A DNA stretch of 64,000 bases from Bactericera cockerelli (Eukaryota > Arthropoda > Insecta > Hemiptera > Triozidae). Made by a program: the position numbers and the translations under genes. Every line of letters begins with the position of its first letter. Position 1 is the first letter of the stretch. The stretch lies in the NCBI GenBank assembly GCA_024516035.1, contig CM044961.1, positions 12,499,800-12,563,799 of the forward strand, in the 5' to 3' direction. The notes under the pieces were generated by a model that was not told where the DNA came from, searched no databases, and saw nothing but the letters and a program-made list of their open reading frames with translations. Below, in pieces: positions 11,583 to 21,047 of the stretch.

Positions 11583-12129
11583 CTGGGGACGGGGAGGGAG
11601 AGGGAGGGGAGTCAATATAGTGAAACGTGATATTTTTTTTTTAAGTAGAACACATAACATTGTTTACAAAAATTACAATTGAAAACAACAATACTAATGT
11701 TCGCTATTATACTTACAAATAGTTTTACAAGTTATCAAAATATGCAGTTGTTGATATGCAGTTGTTGTAGCCAGCTGGGCTACAACTGGGGGGAGTGATG
11801 GTTTCCAGCCAACTGAAGTTGAAAAATTGACTCGTTCAGAAACACATATTTCAATGTGTGATCAACTATCGTGAGAACTTGGGCTTTCTCTTGCTAGCCT
11901 GGCTTGTTAGGGTTGGCTATTCTGTTTATGTTGGCTATTCTATAAAGTTGAATTTTATTATACATTTTAAAAGGAACAACAGGAACATGTGAGATTGTAA
12001 GGTGTATTTGATCGGTTGAAAAATTAATACTGTTTGTCCAAAAAAACATTTGCACATAGATTTGCAAAAACATTAGCATATAGATAGATATATGTCTTAT
12101 TATGGCTGTTTGTGTTGTTACGTTCTAAA

Positions 12130-12574
12130 CACTGAGATCATATAACATAGAGGGAACCCTATGTATCAGGATTTACGTCCAAGAGGGACCAACAGCTGAT
12201 TTCAAAATCAGTGCCGGAGTTGTAGTAATTTTTCTCTCGCGAAGGGACCGGGTACCTAAACTACCTAATTCTTCAAAAATAATATTTTTACTTTTTTCAT
12301 ACTTACATATTAGTTATTTTTGTCTTTGCTTCTTCTTTTACTTTCATTATTTTCTACTTATTATGTAGTAATATTGAGGCTTGGTACGTGACGTGAAAAT
12401 TAAGGATGTTTCGTTATCCGCCACTGCATGAGGTAAACAAAAAAATCAAATAAATTGAACCAATCAGAAGCTGGGATTCTGTGAAAGAGGGACTATCAGC
12501 TGTTTAAAGTTGGACACATAAATTTGTTCAACTCGAGATAGGTAAGGTTCCCTCTATGTTATATGATCTCAGTG
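12130..12574. mobile_element. 445-bp non-autonomous DNA transposon (hAT- or P-like)
   Basis: Perfect 29-bp terminal inverted repeats beginning CACTGAGATCATATAACATA, flanked by an 8-bp direct duplication GTTCTAAA (12122-12129 and 12575-12582). No open frame of note. The 8-bp duplication fits the hAT pattern nTnnnnAn; P-superfamily elements also make 8 bp. It lies in the GATA intron between exons 9 and 10. Confidence 0.93.
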
Positions 12575-12620
12575 GTTCTAAATCACAAAATACAATATTC
12601 CACTAGTAAATAAATCTCAC

Positions 12621-12876
12621 CTGTCCAATCTGTAGGTTAGGGTAGGGCGACTGACTCGAGGTGAATCGGATCTTCGGGGATCCTCGGGGCGATTCGGCTT
12701 CGCTCGTGTTGGATGGGAGAGGGAGGGGCAGAGGGGAGGGAGAGGGGGACATGCAGAGGGGGGAGGGCGAGGGAGAGGGGGAGGGGGAGTCGGGCCCACT
12801 CAGCGATGACGTCATCTTGAGCGAGAGAGCCCCTGTGGCGTTCATGTTGCCATGGTTACCGTAGCTAGGCGAGCTG
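12621..12876 (-). CDS. GATA-factor exon 9 (Ser/Pro-rich)
   Basis: Encodes SSPSYGNHGNMNATGALSLKM, a (SP)n-rich stretch and SPKIRFTSSQSPYPNLQIGQ, ending at donor GTGAGA in phase 0, matching the zinc-finger exon. The stronger-looking acceptor (TTATTCCTAG, exon start 12889) would be out of phase with exon 8. The tandem AACAGCAG acceptor (start 12876 or three bases on) restores the frame, so I chose it. An unseen micro-exon is the alternative. Low-complexity Ser/Pro sequence suggests a flexible activation or regulatory segment. Confidence 0.75.
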
Positions 12877-12955
12877 CTGTTGTGGTTACCTAGGAATAAA
12901 ATATGAAGAAAAATGTGATAATTTAGATAGTAAAAAAAGTTATCAATTTTGTGAT

Positions 12956-13158
12956 GATAATAATAAAAATAATATCGCCTTATTTGTACTGCCCGATCAG
13001 GACTATTAAGCCTCATTATTCCAGCAGTAAGCTCAAGACTCATTATTAAGTGGTAAAAATCTCAAATGGGAGGATAACTTGTCATGTCCCGGCTGGGTTT
13101 CGAACCCGCGACCTCTGGATTCACAGAGTGTTGCCTTAGCCACTGAGCTACCGGGACA
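12956..13158 (-). mobile_element. SINE family 2, full length
   Basis: On the - strand, the tRNA-like head TGTCCCGGTAGCTCAGTGGC with B box GGTTCGAAACC and closing CGGGACA, then the family body and an ATT-rich tail. The head resembles tRNA-Gln around TGAATCCAG but the anticodon loop is not canonical, so it is a SINE, not a tRNA gene. Confidence 0.85.
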
Positions 13159-13164
13159 GACAGT

Positions 13165-13294
13165 GATACACGACTTTCGTGATATCCCAACTACTCAAAC
13201 TGACTTCACTAAATATACGATGAAACCGGGACTTGAACCACCGACCTCCAGGTTACAAGTCTACCGCCTTATCGATCAAGCTACTGAGGTCGAT
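13165..13294 (-). mobile_element. SINE family 1
   Basis: Reverse-oriented copy with B box GGTTCAAGTCC and the GTAGCTTGATCGATAAGG region. It lies directly beside the family-2 SINE. Confidence 0.85.
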
Positions 13295-13784
13295 GATAAT
13301 TAAGATAATGAGCATAAACTCAGCAAAAATCTAAAATTTCTCGTATTCCAATTCCAACAACTACGAAATACTTTTTTTTTCATTTCAACTGTCTTATAAA
13401 TAGACATCACTAAGGGCCGGTTCTAATGACAGAACCGAGATTTCGTGATTCTCGCATATTCACTATATTTTGGCAGACCAGCGCTAATTTGACGAATCCT
13501 CTTGGAACTACTAGCGTTTGCAATCCAAACGTTTCCACAGAACATATTTTTTTACCGAACTGTGATACAAATTATTTGTTTTATGCCCCTCTCACTCGCA
13601 TGATGATATTGGCAAATGAGTTAAATCTGTGATATTTTTGTAATTTTAATTTTTGTTTGTTGTTTGTTAAATTTTAATTTAATGTGCAATCTTTTTGATA
13701 TGTAATCTTGTTTAATTGTACATTGGGCTCGTCCGTTAATAAATATATAAAAAAACTACTAATTCCGTCGGAATGTTAACTTAC

Positions 13785-13925
13785 CGCTGGCGGGCGCCGT
13801 AGTGACTGGTGCGGGGGGCGCGCGCCTTCTTGAGTATGGCGGGGGGGCCGGGGGCCTGGTGGGAGGCGAGGAGGTTCTTCAGGGAGATCTCCGCCGCAGA
13901 CTTGAGGTCCGGCCCTTGGTAGTAC
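13785..13925 (-). CDS. GATA-factor exon 8
   Basis: Encodes GYYQGPDLKSAAEISLKNLL, then an Ala/Pro/Arg-rich end (ILKKARAPRTSHYGARQR). It enters in phase 2 from exon 7 (AAT GG|G TAC) and leaves in phase 2 at GTAAGT. No known domain is recognised. The acceptor CGGCAG is followed within about ten bases upstream by the 51-bp minisatellite, so the 3' splice region of this exon is made of repeat sequence. Confidence 0.85.
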
Positions 13926-13929
13926 CTGC

Positions 13930-14085
13930 CGACACGAGTAGACCTTCGTTACAATAGGAATAATAATAGTAGTATACGAGGAGACCTTCGTTACCATAGT
14001 ACGAATAGGAACAATAATAGTAGTATACGAGTAGACCTTCGTTACCATAGTACGAATAGGAACAAACGAATAGGAACAATAATAG
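13930..14085. repeat. 51-bp minisatellite, proximal part
   Basis: Two to three diverged copies of the unit with TAGTATACGAGTAGACCTTC and GTTACCATAGTACGAATAGG. The same unit continues at 17286 after the inserted retrozyme array. It abuts the exon 8 acceptor. Confidence 0.9.
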
Positions 14086-14223
14086 TTCAACTTATGGAAT
14101 TTTTCAATTCTAAAGGACCATATAGTAGCAATGACGAATCAAATCAAATCTATATATATTTATTACATTTAGCCCAATTTTCATCACTACAATTTTATAT
14201 ATGTGATATTCAACCCCCAAGCA

Positions 14224-14268
14224 GCCTAAGACGATCGTTTCGTTCTTATTTGAACTCATCAGTTAGGC
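14224..14268 (-). ncRNA. type I hammerhead ribozyme motif, copy 1
   Basis: On the - strand: stem I GCCTAA / TTAGGC (6 bp, perfect), core CTGATGA, stem II GTTC-AAATAA-GAAC, core GAAAC, very short stem III with palindromic ACGATCGT, cleavage after GTC. All invariant core positions are present. Sense of the GATA transcript. Confidence 0.92.
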
Positions 14269-14299
14269 ATAGCTGATTATTAATTTCTTGCCGAGCCCA

Positions 14300-14354
14300 G
14301 GGTTTGAACCTGAGACCCATGGATCAATGGTACCACATGTTTACCATTGAGCCA
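14300..14354 (-). promoter_or_regulatory. tRNA-like internal Pol III promoter (A and B boxes) of the 430-bp unit
   Basis: On the - strand: A box TGGCTCAATGG (14344-14354) and B box GGTTCAAACCC (14300-14310), 33 bases apart, as in tRNA genes and SINEs. It lies just upstream of the hammerhead on the same strand. The unit has no run of four T on this strand, so a Pol III transcript could run through several units. The same boxes recur in every unit. Confidence 0.75.
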
Positions 14355-14653
14355 TGAATGCTTGATGACACTTGACGGAGAATATCACATATATCTATTA
14401 TGTTATACCTCATAGCATAGTCACTTGCGTGCACTTCACATGCTAGTTGAGGGGTCTACCACAAGATGGCAGAACCAGTTACATATGTCCCGTGTGCGGC
14501 CACACAATTATACAATTCAACTTATGGAATTTTTCAATTCTAAAGGACCATATAGTAGCAATGACGAATCAAATCAAATCTATATATATTTATTACATTT
14601 AGCCCAATTTTCATCACTACAATTTTATATATGTGATATTCAACCCCCAAGCA

Positions 14654-14698
14654 GCCTAAGACGATCGTTTCGTTCTTATTTGAACTCATCAGTTAGGC
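14654..14698 (-). ncRNA. hammerhead ribozyme motif, copy 2
   Basis: Identical core and stems to copy 1, exactly 430 bp away. Sense of the GATA transcript. Confidence 0.92.
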
Positions 14699-15085
14699 AT
14701 AGCTGATTATTAATTTCTTGCCGAGCCCAGGGTTTGAACCTGAGACCCATGGATCAATGGTACCACATGTTTACCATTGAGCCATGAATGCTTGATGACA
14801 CTTGACGGAGAATATCACATATATCTATTATGTTATACCTCATAGCATAGTCACATTGCGTGCACTCTCACATGCTAGTTGAGGGTCTACCACAAGATGC
14901 AGAACCAGTTTACATATGTCCCGTGTGCGGCCACACAATTATACAATTCAACTTATGGAATTTTTCAATTCTAAAGGACCATATAGTAGCAATGACGAAT
15001 CAAATCAAATTCTATTATATTTTATTACATTTAGCCCAATTTTCATCACTACAATTTTATATATGTGATATTCAACCCCCAAGCA

Positions 15086-15130
15086 GCCTAAGACGATCGT
15101 TTCGTTCTTATTTGAACTCATCAGTTAGGC
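15086..15130 (-). ncRNA. hammerhead ribozyme motif, copy 3
   Basis: Core, stem I and stem II unchanged although the rest of this unit carries several small indels; 432 bp from copy 2. Confidence 0.9.
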
Positions 15131-15267
15131 ATAGCTGATTATTAATTTCTTGCCGAGCCAGGATTGAACCTGAGACCCATGGATCAATGGTACCACATGT
15201 TTACCATTGAGCCATGAATGCTTGATGACACTTGACGGAGAATATCACATATATCTATTATGTTATA

Positions 15268-15304
15268 CGATCGTTTCGTTCTTATTTGAACTCATCAGTT
15301 AGGC
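15268..15304 (-). ncRNA. truncated hammerhead motif
   Basis: Retains CTGATGA, stem II and GAAAC but the unit is cut at the cleavage side (joined to TGTTATAC), so the 3' strand of stem I and the cleavage neighbourhood are gone. Probably inactive. Confidence 0.8.
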
Positions 15305-15689
15305 ATAGCTGATTATTAATTTCTTGCCGAGCCCAGGGTTTGAACCTGAGACCCATGGATCAATGGTACCACATGTTTACCATTGAGCCATGAATGCTTG
15401 ATGACACTTGACGGAGAATATCACATATATCTATTATGTTATACCTCATAGCATAGTCACTTGCGTGCACTTCACATGCTAGTTGAGGGGTCTACCACAA
15501 GATGGCAGAACCAGTTACATATGTCCCGTGTGCGGCCACACAATTATACAATTCAACTTATGGAATTTTTCAATTCTAAAGGACCATATAGTAGCAATGA
15601 CGAATCAAATCAAATCTATATATATTTATTACATTTAGCCCAATTTTCATCACTACAATTTTATATATGTGATATTCAACCCCCAAGCA

Positions 15690-15734
15690 GCCTAAGACGA
15701 TCGTTTCGTTCTTATTTGAACTCATCAGTTAGGC
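15690..15734 (-). ncRNA. hammerhead ribozyme motif, copy 4
   Basis: Intact copy, same as copy 1. Confidence 0.92.
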
Positions 15735-16119
15735 ATAGCTGATTATTAATTTCTTGCCGAGCCCAGGATTTGAACCTGAGACCCATGGATCAATGGTACC
15801 ACATGTTTACCATTGAGCCATGAATGCTTGATGACACTTGACGGAGAATATCACATATATCTATTATGTTATACCTCATAGCATAGTCACTTGCGTGCAC
15901 TTCACATGCTAGTTGAGGGGTCTACCACAAGATGGCAGAACCAGTTACATATGTCCCGTGTGCGGCCACACAATTATACAATTCAACTTATGGAATTTTT
16001 CAATTCTAAAGGACCATATAGTAGCAATGACGAATCAAATCAAATCTATATATATTTATTACATTTAGCCCAATTTTCATCACTACAATTTTATATATGT
16101 GATATTCAACCCCCAAGCA

Positions 16120-16164
16120 GCCTAAGACGATCGTTTCGTTCTTATTTGAACTCATCAGTTAGGC
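16120..16164 (-). ncRNA. hammerhead ribozyme motif, copy 5
   Basis: Intact copy, 430 bp from copy 4. Confidence 0.92.
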
Positions 16165-16730
16165 ATAGCTGATTATTAATTTCTTGCCGAGCCCAGGGTT
16201 TGAACCTGAGACCCATGGATCAATGGTACCACATGTTTACCATTGAGCCATGAATGCTTGATGACACTTGACGGAGAATATCACATATATCTATTATGTT
16301 ATACCTCATAGCATAGTCACTTGCGTGCACTTCACATGCTAGTTGAGGGGTCTACCACAAGATGGCAGAACCAGTTACATATGTCCCGTGTGCGGCCACA
16401 CAATTATACAATTCAACTTATGGAATTTTTCAATTCTAAAGGACCATATAGTAGCAATGACGAATCAAATCAAATCTATATATATTTATTATTGTGTGGC
16501 CGCACACGGGACATATGTAACTGGTTCTGCCATCTTGTGGTAGACCCCTCAACTAGCATGTGAAGTGCACGCAAGTGACTATGCTATGAGGTATAACATA
16601 ATAGATATATGTGATATTCTCCGTCAAGTGTCATCAAGCATTCATGGCTCAATGGTAAACATGTGGTACCATTGATCCATGGGTCTCAGGTTCAAACCCT
16701 GGGCTCGGCAAGAAATTAATAATCAGCTAT

Positions 16731-16775
16731 GCCTAACTGATGAGTTCAAATAAGAACGAAACGATCGTCTTAGGC
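16731..16775 (+). ncRNA. hammerhead ribozyme motif, inverted copy 6
   Basis: Intact motif on the + strand in the inverted half of the array: CTGATGA, GTTC/GAAC stem II, GAAAC, GTC. Antisense to the GATA gene. Confidence 0.92.
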
Positions 16776-17160
16776 TGCTTGGGGGTTGAATATCACATAT
16801 ATAAAATTGTAGTGATGAAAATTGGGCTAAATGTAATAAATATATATAGATTTGATTTGATTCGTCATTGCTACTATATGGTCCTTTAGAATTGAAAAAT
16901 TCCATAAGTTGAATTGTATAATTGTGTGGCCGCACACGGGACATATGTAACTGGTTCTGCCATCTTGTGGTAGACCCCTCAACTAGCATGTGAAGTGCAC
17001 GCAAGTGACTATGCTATGAGGTATAACATAATAGATATATGTGATATTCTCCGTCAAGTGTCATCAAGCATTCATGGCTCAATGGTAAACATGTGGTACC
17101 ATTGATCCATGGGTCTCAGGTTCAAACCCTGGGCTCGGCAAGAAATTAATAATCAGCTAT

Positions 17161-17205
17161 GCCTAACTGATGAGTTCAAATAAGAACGAAACGATCGTCT
17201 TAGGC
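17161..17205 (+). ncRNA. hammerhead ribozyme motif, inverted copy 7
   Basis: Intact, 430 bp from copy 6, + strand. Confidence 0.92.
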
Positions 17206-17285
17206 TGCTTGGGGGTTGAATATCACATATATAAAATTGTAGTGATGAAAATTGGGCTAAATGTAATAAATATATATAGATTTGA

Positions 17286-18210
17286 CAATAATAGTAGTAT
17301 ACGAGTAGACCTTCGTTACCATAGTACGAATAGGAACAATAATAGTAGTATACGAGTAGACCTTCGTTACCATAGTACGAATAGGAACAATAATAGTAGT
17401 ATACGAGTAGACCTTCGTTACCATAGTACGAATAGGAACAATAATAGTAGTATACGAGTAGACCTTCGTTACCATAGTACGAATAGGAACAATAATAGTA
17501 GTATACGAGTAGACCTTCGTTACCATAGTACGAATAGGAACAATAATAGTAGTATACGAGTAGACCTTCGTTACCATAGTACGAATAGGAACAATAATAG
17601 TAGTATACGAGTAGACCTTCGTTACCATAGTACGAATAGGAACAATAATAGTAGTATACGAGTAGACCTTCGTTACCATAGTACGAATAGGAACAATAAT
17701 AGTAGTATACGAGTAGACCTTCGTTACCATAGTACGAATAGGAACAATAATAGTAGTATACGAGTAGACCTTCGTTACCATAGTACGAATAGGAACAATA
17801 ATAGTAGTATACGAGTAGACCTTCGTTACCATAGTACGAATAGGAACAATAATAGTAGTATACGAGTAGACCTTCGTTACCATAGTACTAATAGGAACAA
17901 TAATAGTAGTATACGAGTAGACCTTCGTTACCATAGTACGAATAGGAACAATAATAGTAGTATACGAGTAGACCTTCGTTACCATAGTACGAATAGGAAC
18001 AATAATAGTAGTATACGAGTAGACCTTCGTTACCATAGTACTAATAGGAACAATAATAGTAGTATACGAGTAGACCTTCGTTACCATAGTACTAATAGGA
18101 ACAATAATAGTAGTATACGAGTAGACCTTCGTTACCATAGTACGAATAGGAACAATAATAGTAGTATGTAGACCTTCGTTACAATGGTACAAATAGGAAT
18201 AATAATAGTA
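17286..18210. repeat. 51-bp minisatellite, about 17-18 copies
   Basis: Very homogeneous 51-bp units containing TAGTATACGAGTAGACCTTC; a few carry a G-to-T change in GTACGAATAGG. Since 51 is a multiple of three, it gives long meaningless open frames on both strands. Lies in the GATA intron between exons 7 and 8. Confidence 0.97.
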
Positions 18211-18231
18211 GTATAGTTAGGTTTCTTGGTA

Positions 18232-18512
18232 GTCACCGTGGCAGAGTGAGTTAGCGCGCTAGGCATTGCACGCACGGTGACCTGGGTTCGATCCCCAGCG
18301 GGACAGGAATTTTTCTGCTCTGTACTTGGATGTTCGGGGTCCACTCATACCTCGTGAGGAAAAATGAGTAGTTACTTGTATGAGTGGCGGCATTACCAGA
18401 GTAAAAAGAAATTAATGTAATAGAATTCGAAAAGTACCAGAGGCTCTTAGTAATGATGCGCTACCCACAAAAATTGTGAAGAGGCCTTGTGCTTCTACAC
18501 AAATAAAATCAT
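18232..18512 (+). mobile_element. tRNA-derived SINE, family 3
   Basis: Head TCACCGTGGCAGAGTGAGTT with GCGCGCTAGG and B box GGTTCGATCCC, then a body with the GGGTCCACTCATACCTCG region, ending near CACAAATAAAATC. Other pieces occur at 9432, 29406 and 43924. Confidence 0.8.
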
Positions 18513-19312
18513 ACATACTGTACATACATAAAATAATAAAATAATAGTAGTGTAGTTAGGTTTCTTGTGATAGTTTAAGTTTTAGTTTAATCTTTTTTTT
18601 AAATGTATAATTTGTTATGGGTAGTACCTGCAGACATACGTAAACCTATGTTAAAATAGTACAAAAAGAAATAATATTCAGTAAAATAATACAAAAATAC
18701 GACCCTGCGCAGTACACGCCAACAGAACAAATCAGCGGGGTTTTAAAATATTAGAAGTAAATAATTTGTAAAATAGAATTAATTATTAATTTGTAACACC
18801 TCAAATCAGCAGCATTTGTTGAGGTGTTGTCAGCAACACACTGAGAGCACACAACAGGCAAAGCAATAATTTAGATTCTGACTGAACTTAACCGTAGCCA
18901 GTGAATGGAGGGTAAAACCCCCGTCGTGTCGTTGAAAGCGATTTGTAACTTAAATTTAAAAAAAAAAACCTAACTGTATGTTAGCAGCATGGGGATGATA
19001 TTTTTTTTATTTAATACATGACAAGTAATTGGTTCAAATATATATAACAATGACAGTTTACATAATTCATAATATTTTTAACTGAACTTATGCTAGTTTC
19101 TTTTGGCTGTCGTTATCTCACACTAAGGCCACCCCACCTATGAAATATGGTCCTTGTGTCGTGGGATGCACTGATGCAGCCTTGTTTTATTCTGTGTAAT
19201 TATTATTACTATCCTTTACATTTCTATTTCTTTTTGTATAATCATTATTTCCATTAACATCATCGCCTTCGTGTTTTGTTGATTTCCAATGCTAGGTTCG
19301 TGTCTTACTTAC

Positions 19313-19512
19313 CCATTGGAGAGAGAGGAGGGGATGTGGTTCGTGTTGAGCTTGATGCTGAACACGGGGGGCGGGTGGGCGCGTGGGGAGGAGTAGTCGT
19401 GGTGGTTGGTCTCGTGGTCCCCGGGGTCCTGGGTTCGAGACGCGACGCCGGCGATGGTTTCCCGCAGGTGCTGCTGGATGATCAGCTGGTCCTGCTCCCG
19501 CTGCTTCTGTTG
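19313..19512 (-). CDS. GATA-factor exon 7 (Gln-rich helix)
   Basis: Starts after CCCTCAG in phase 0 and ends at GTAAGT in phase 2. It encodes QQKQREQDQLIIQQHLRETI followed by Asp/His-rich and Pro-rich sequence ending IKLNTNHIPSSLSNG. The first half continues the heptad-like helix of exon 6, so exons 6 and 7 together likely form a coiled coil (inference from residue pattern). No known domain assigned. Confidence 0.88.
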
Positions 19513-19808
19513 CTGAGGGAGCCAACCAACAAGTTTCATGATCAAGATCAAGTAAATTTAATACTTGTATACTTAGTAGTAAAAATCAACTATTTGGAAT
19601 ATTTCTGTCCGGTAGCTCAAGGTAAGACCATCCAATCTCATTTCGTAGTAGTAGTTTATTTCTTCCTTTATGTTTCCGTGTAAATTTAAATTCTTAAATA
19701 CCTTTTAATACACCTTTGTAGTAGCGTTATTGAACCAGGCCTTTTCTTCGTTAACTCCAGTAACTGGGAAACTCAGGTCTTTCAAAGCCAGTTACTACAT
19801 TAATTCAG

Positions 19809-19998
19809 TGGTAAGGGGGCACTCTGTCGAATCCAGATTATTCAGATGTCGTGGGTTCGAAACCTAGCCGGGACTGACAATAAGTTATCATCCCATATGG
19901 ATTTTACCACACTAAATAGTGTTTGGCTTACTGCGAATAATCGACTTACATAGTCTTAATCGGGCATATAAATAAGGCGATATTATTATTATTATACT
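19809..19998 (+). mobile_element. SINE family 2, diverged
   Basis: Head from GGTAAGGGGGCACTCTGTCG with B box GGTTCGAAACC, then body and ATT-repeat tail. More mutated than other copies. Confidence 0.75.
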
Positions 19999-20109
19999 TA
20001 TGGTAAATATCAACTATCTGGAATATTTCTGAATACAGCAATAGAAAAACTTTCCAACATTCCACAGCTTTTAGTAAATTTCGAGTGTTTTTAATATTGG
20101 TTCTTTGTA

Positions 20110-20278
20110 TAATAATAATTATTATATTGCCACAGTTATACTGCCCGATTAGGAATGATCCATTATTCCAGCAGTAAGAACAAGACGTAATGTTACGAGG
20201 TCAAAATCCTGAATGGGAGGATAACTTGTTATGTCCCGGATTATCAGAGGGACGCCTTGACCACTGACCTAGCGGGTC
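20110..20278 (-). mobile_element. SINE family 2, diverged, reverse
   Basis: Reverse copy: ATTATT tail at the left, TTACTGCTGGAATAA-type body, and a decayed tRNA-like head at the right (CACTGACCTAGCGGGTCA on the + strand). Confidence 0.7.
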
Positions 20279-20874
20279 AAACAACCTGATAAGACTTAAG
20301 CTGGAATAATAAAAATAACCTTCAGTGCTAGTCTGGCAGTATAAATAATTGTTATTCCAGGACAAATACAAAGAAATGTATCTACCTGTCTCAGTCCTAA
20401 TCTGGCAGTATAGATACGTTTTTTATTCAAGGTAAATACAAAGCAAATGTTCTAAAGATACCACAGGCAGTATAACCCCAACTTTTATTAGGACATAAAG
20501 TAATTATTAGTTATTGTTCAGTTTATATTAATTTTTCGGCAATTAGAAATGTTTAATTTTTACCATTAATCTGTTGTATATATGTTTTATTATTTTTTTA
20601 TTTGCTATTTACACTTTATTATTGGAATATAATCAACACAAATAATGTACAAATTAAATACAATATAATAAGTAGAAAAAAATACAAGAAAAATATCAAA
20701 TATAATACTACATACATAATAAGTGTTTCCTAACTAAAAGGGCGAGTTATTGCTATGCAATCTCTAATCGCCAACCCTTAATGTTTTTAATAGAGAAATT
20801 CATAATAATAATAAATCTAAACAGTATAGATAAGAGTTTTTCATTCCAGGAGAAATACAAAGAAATGTATCTAC

Positions 20875-21047
20875 CTGTCTCTGTAGCTCCTGCAGATCTC
20901 GTCGCATCTTCTCCAGAGCCTCAGGGTCCTTGTTACCCTCCTCCTCCTCCTCCTCTCATCCTCCTCCTCCTCGTGGTAGAGAGCTTCTGGCTCGGGTGTG
21001 GGCTCCTCCTCCATGGGCGTGTCTTGTTGCTGGGGAGGCGACTGCAT
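20875..21047 (-). CDS. GATA-factor exon 6, frame broken in a Glu-rich tract
   Basis: Acceptor TCATCACAG, donor GTAGAT, both phase 0. The start reads MQSPPQQQDTPMEEEPTPEP, then an acidic run; the end, in another frame, reads NKDPEALEKMRRDLQELQRQ, a clear amphipathic helix that continues in exon 7. The frame changes in the GAG/AGG repeat about 20940-20970. Exon length 173 is one short of a multiple of three, so a single missing base would repair it; sequencing error in the repeat is the likeliest cause. Confidence 0.82.

Larger units (their letters stand above)
14086..17285 (-). mobile_element. retrozyme-like array of 430-bp units with hammerhead ribozymes
   Basis: About five and a half 430-bp units run in one direction (14086-16492) and nearly two run inverted (16493-17285). 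Each unit, read in its ribozyme sense, holds a tRNA-like A box and B box, a hammerhead motif about 100 bases later, then an AT-rich body. Copies are nearly identical; unit 3 and a shortened unit at 15170-15300 show small indels. The array sits inside the 51-bp minisatellite with a 9-bp duplication CAATAATAG (14077-14085, 17286-17294). No protein is encoded. Metazoan retrozymes are known as small non-autonomous tandem elements with type I hammerheads; Penelope-type elements also carry them, so a Penelope pLTR remnant is an alternative. Confidence 0.88.

Noticed and set aside
13085..13158. A tRNA gene (tRNA-Gln-like cloverleaf)
   Set aside because: Acceptor and T arms fit, but the anticodon loop is irregular and the same head with a SINE body recurs many times.
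17170..18192. Long open frames on both strands (over 300 codons)
   Set aside because: Produced by a 51-bp minisatellite whose length is a multiple of three; no start context or codon bias.
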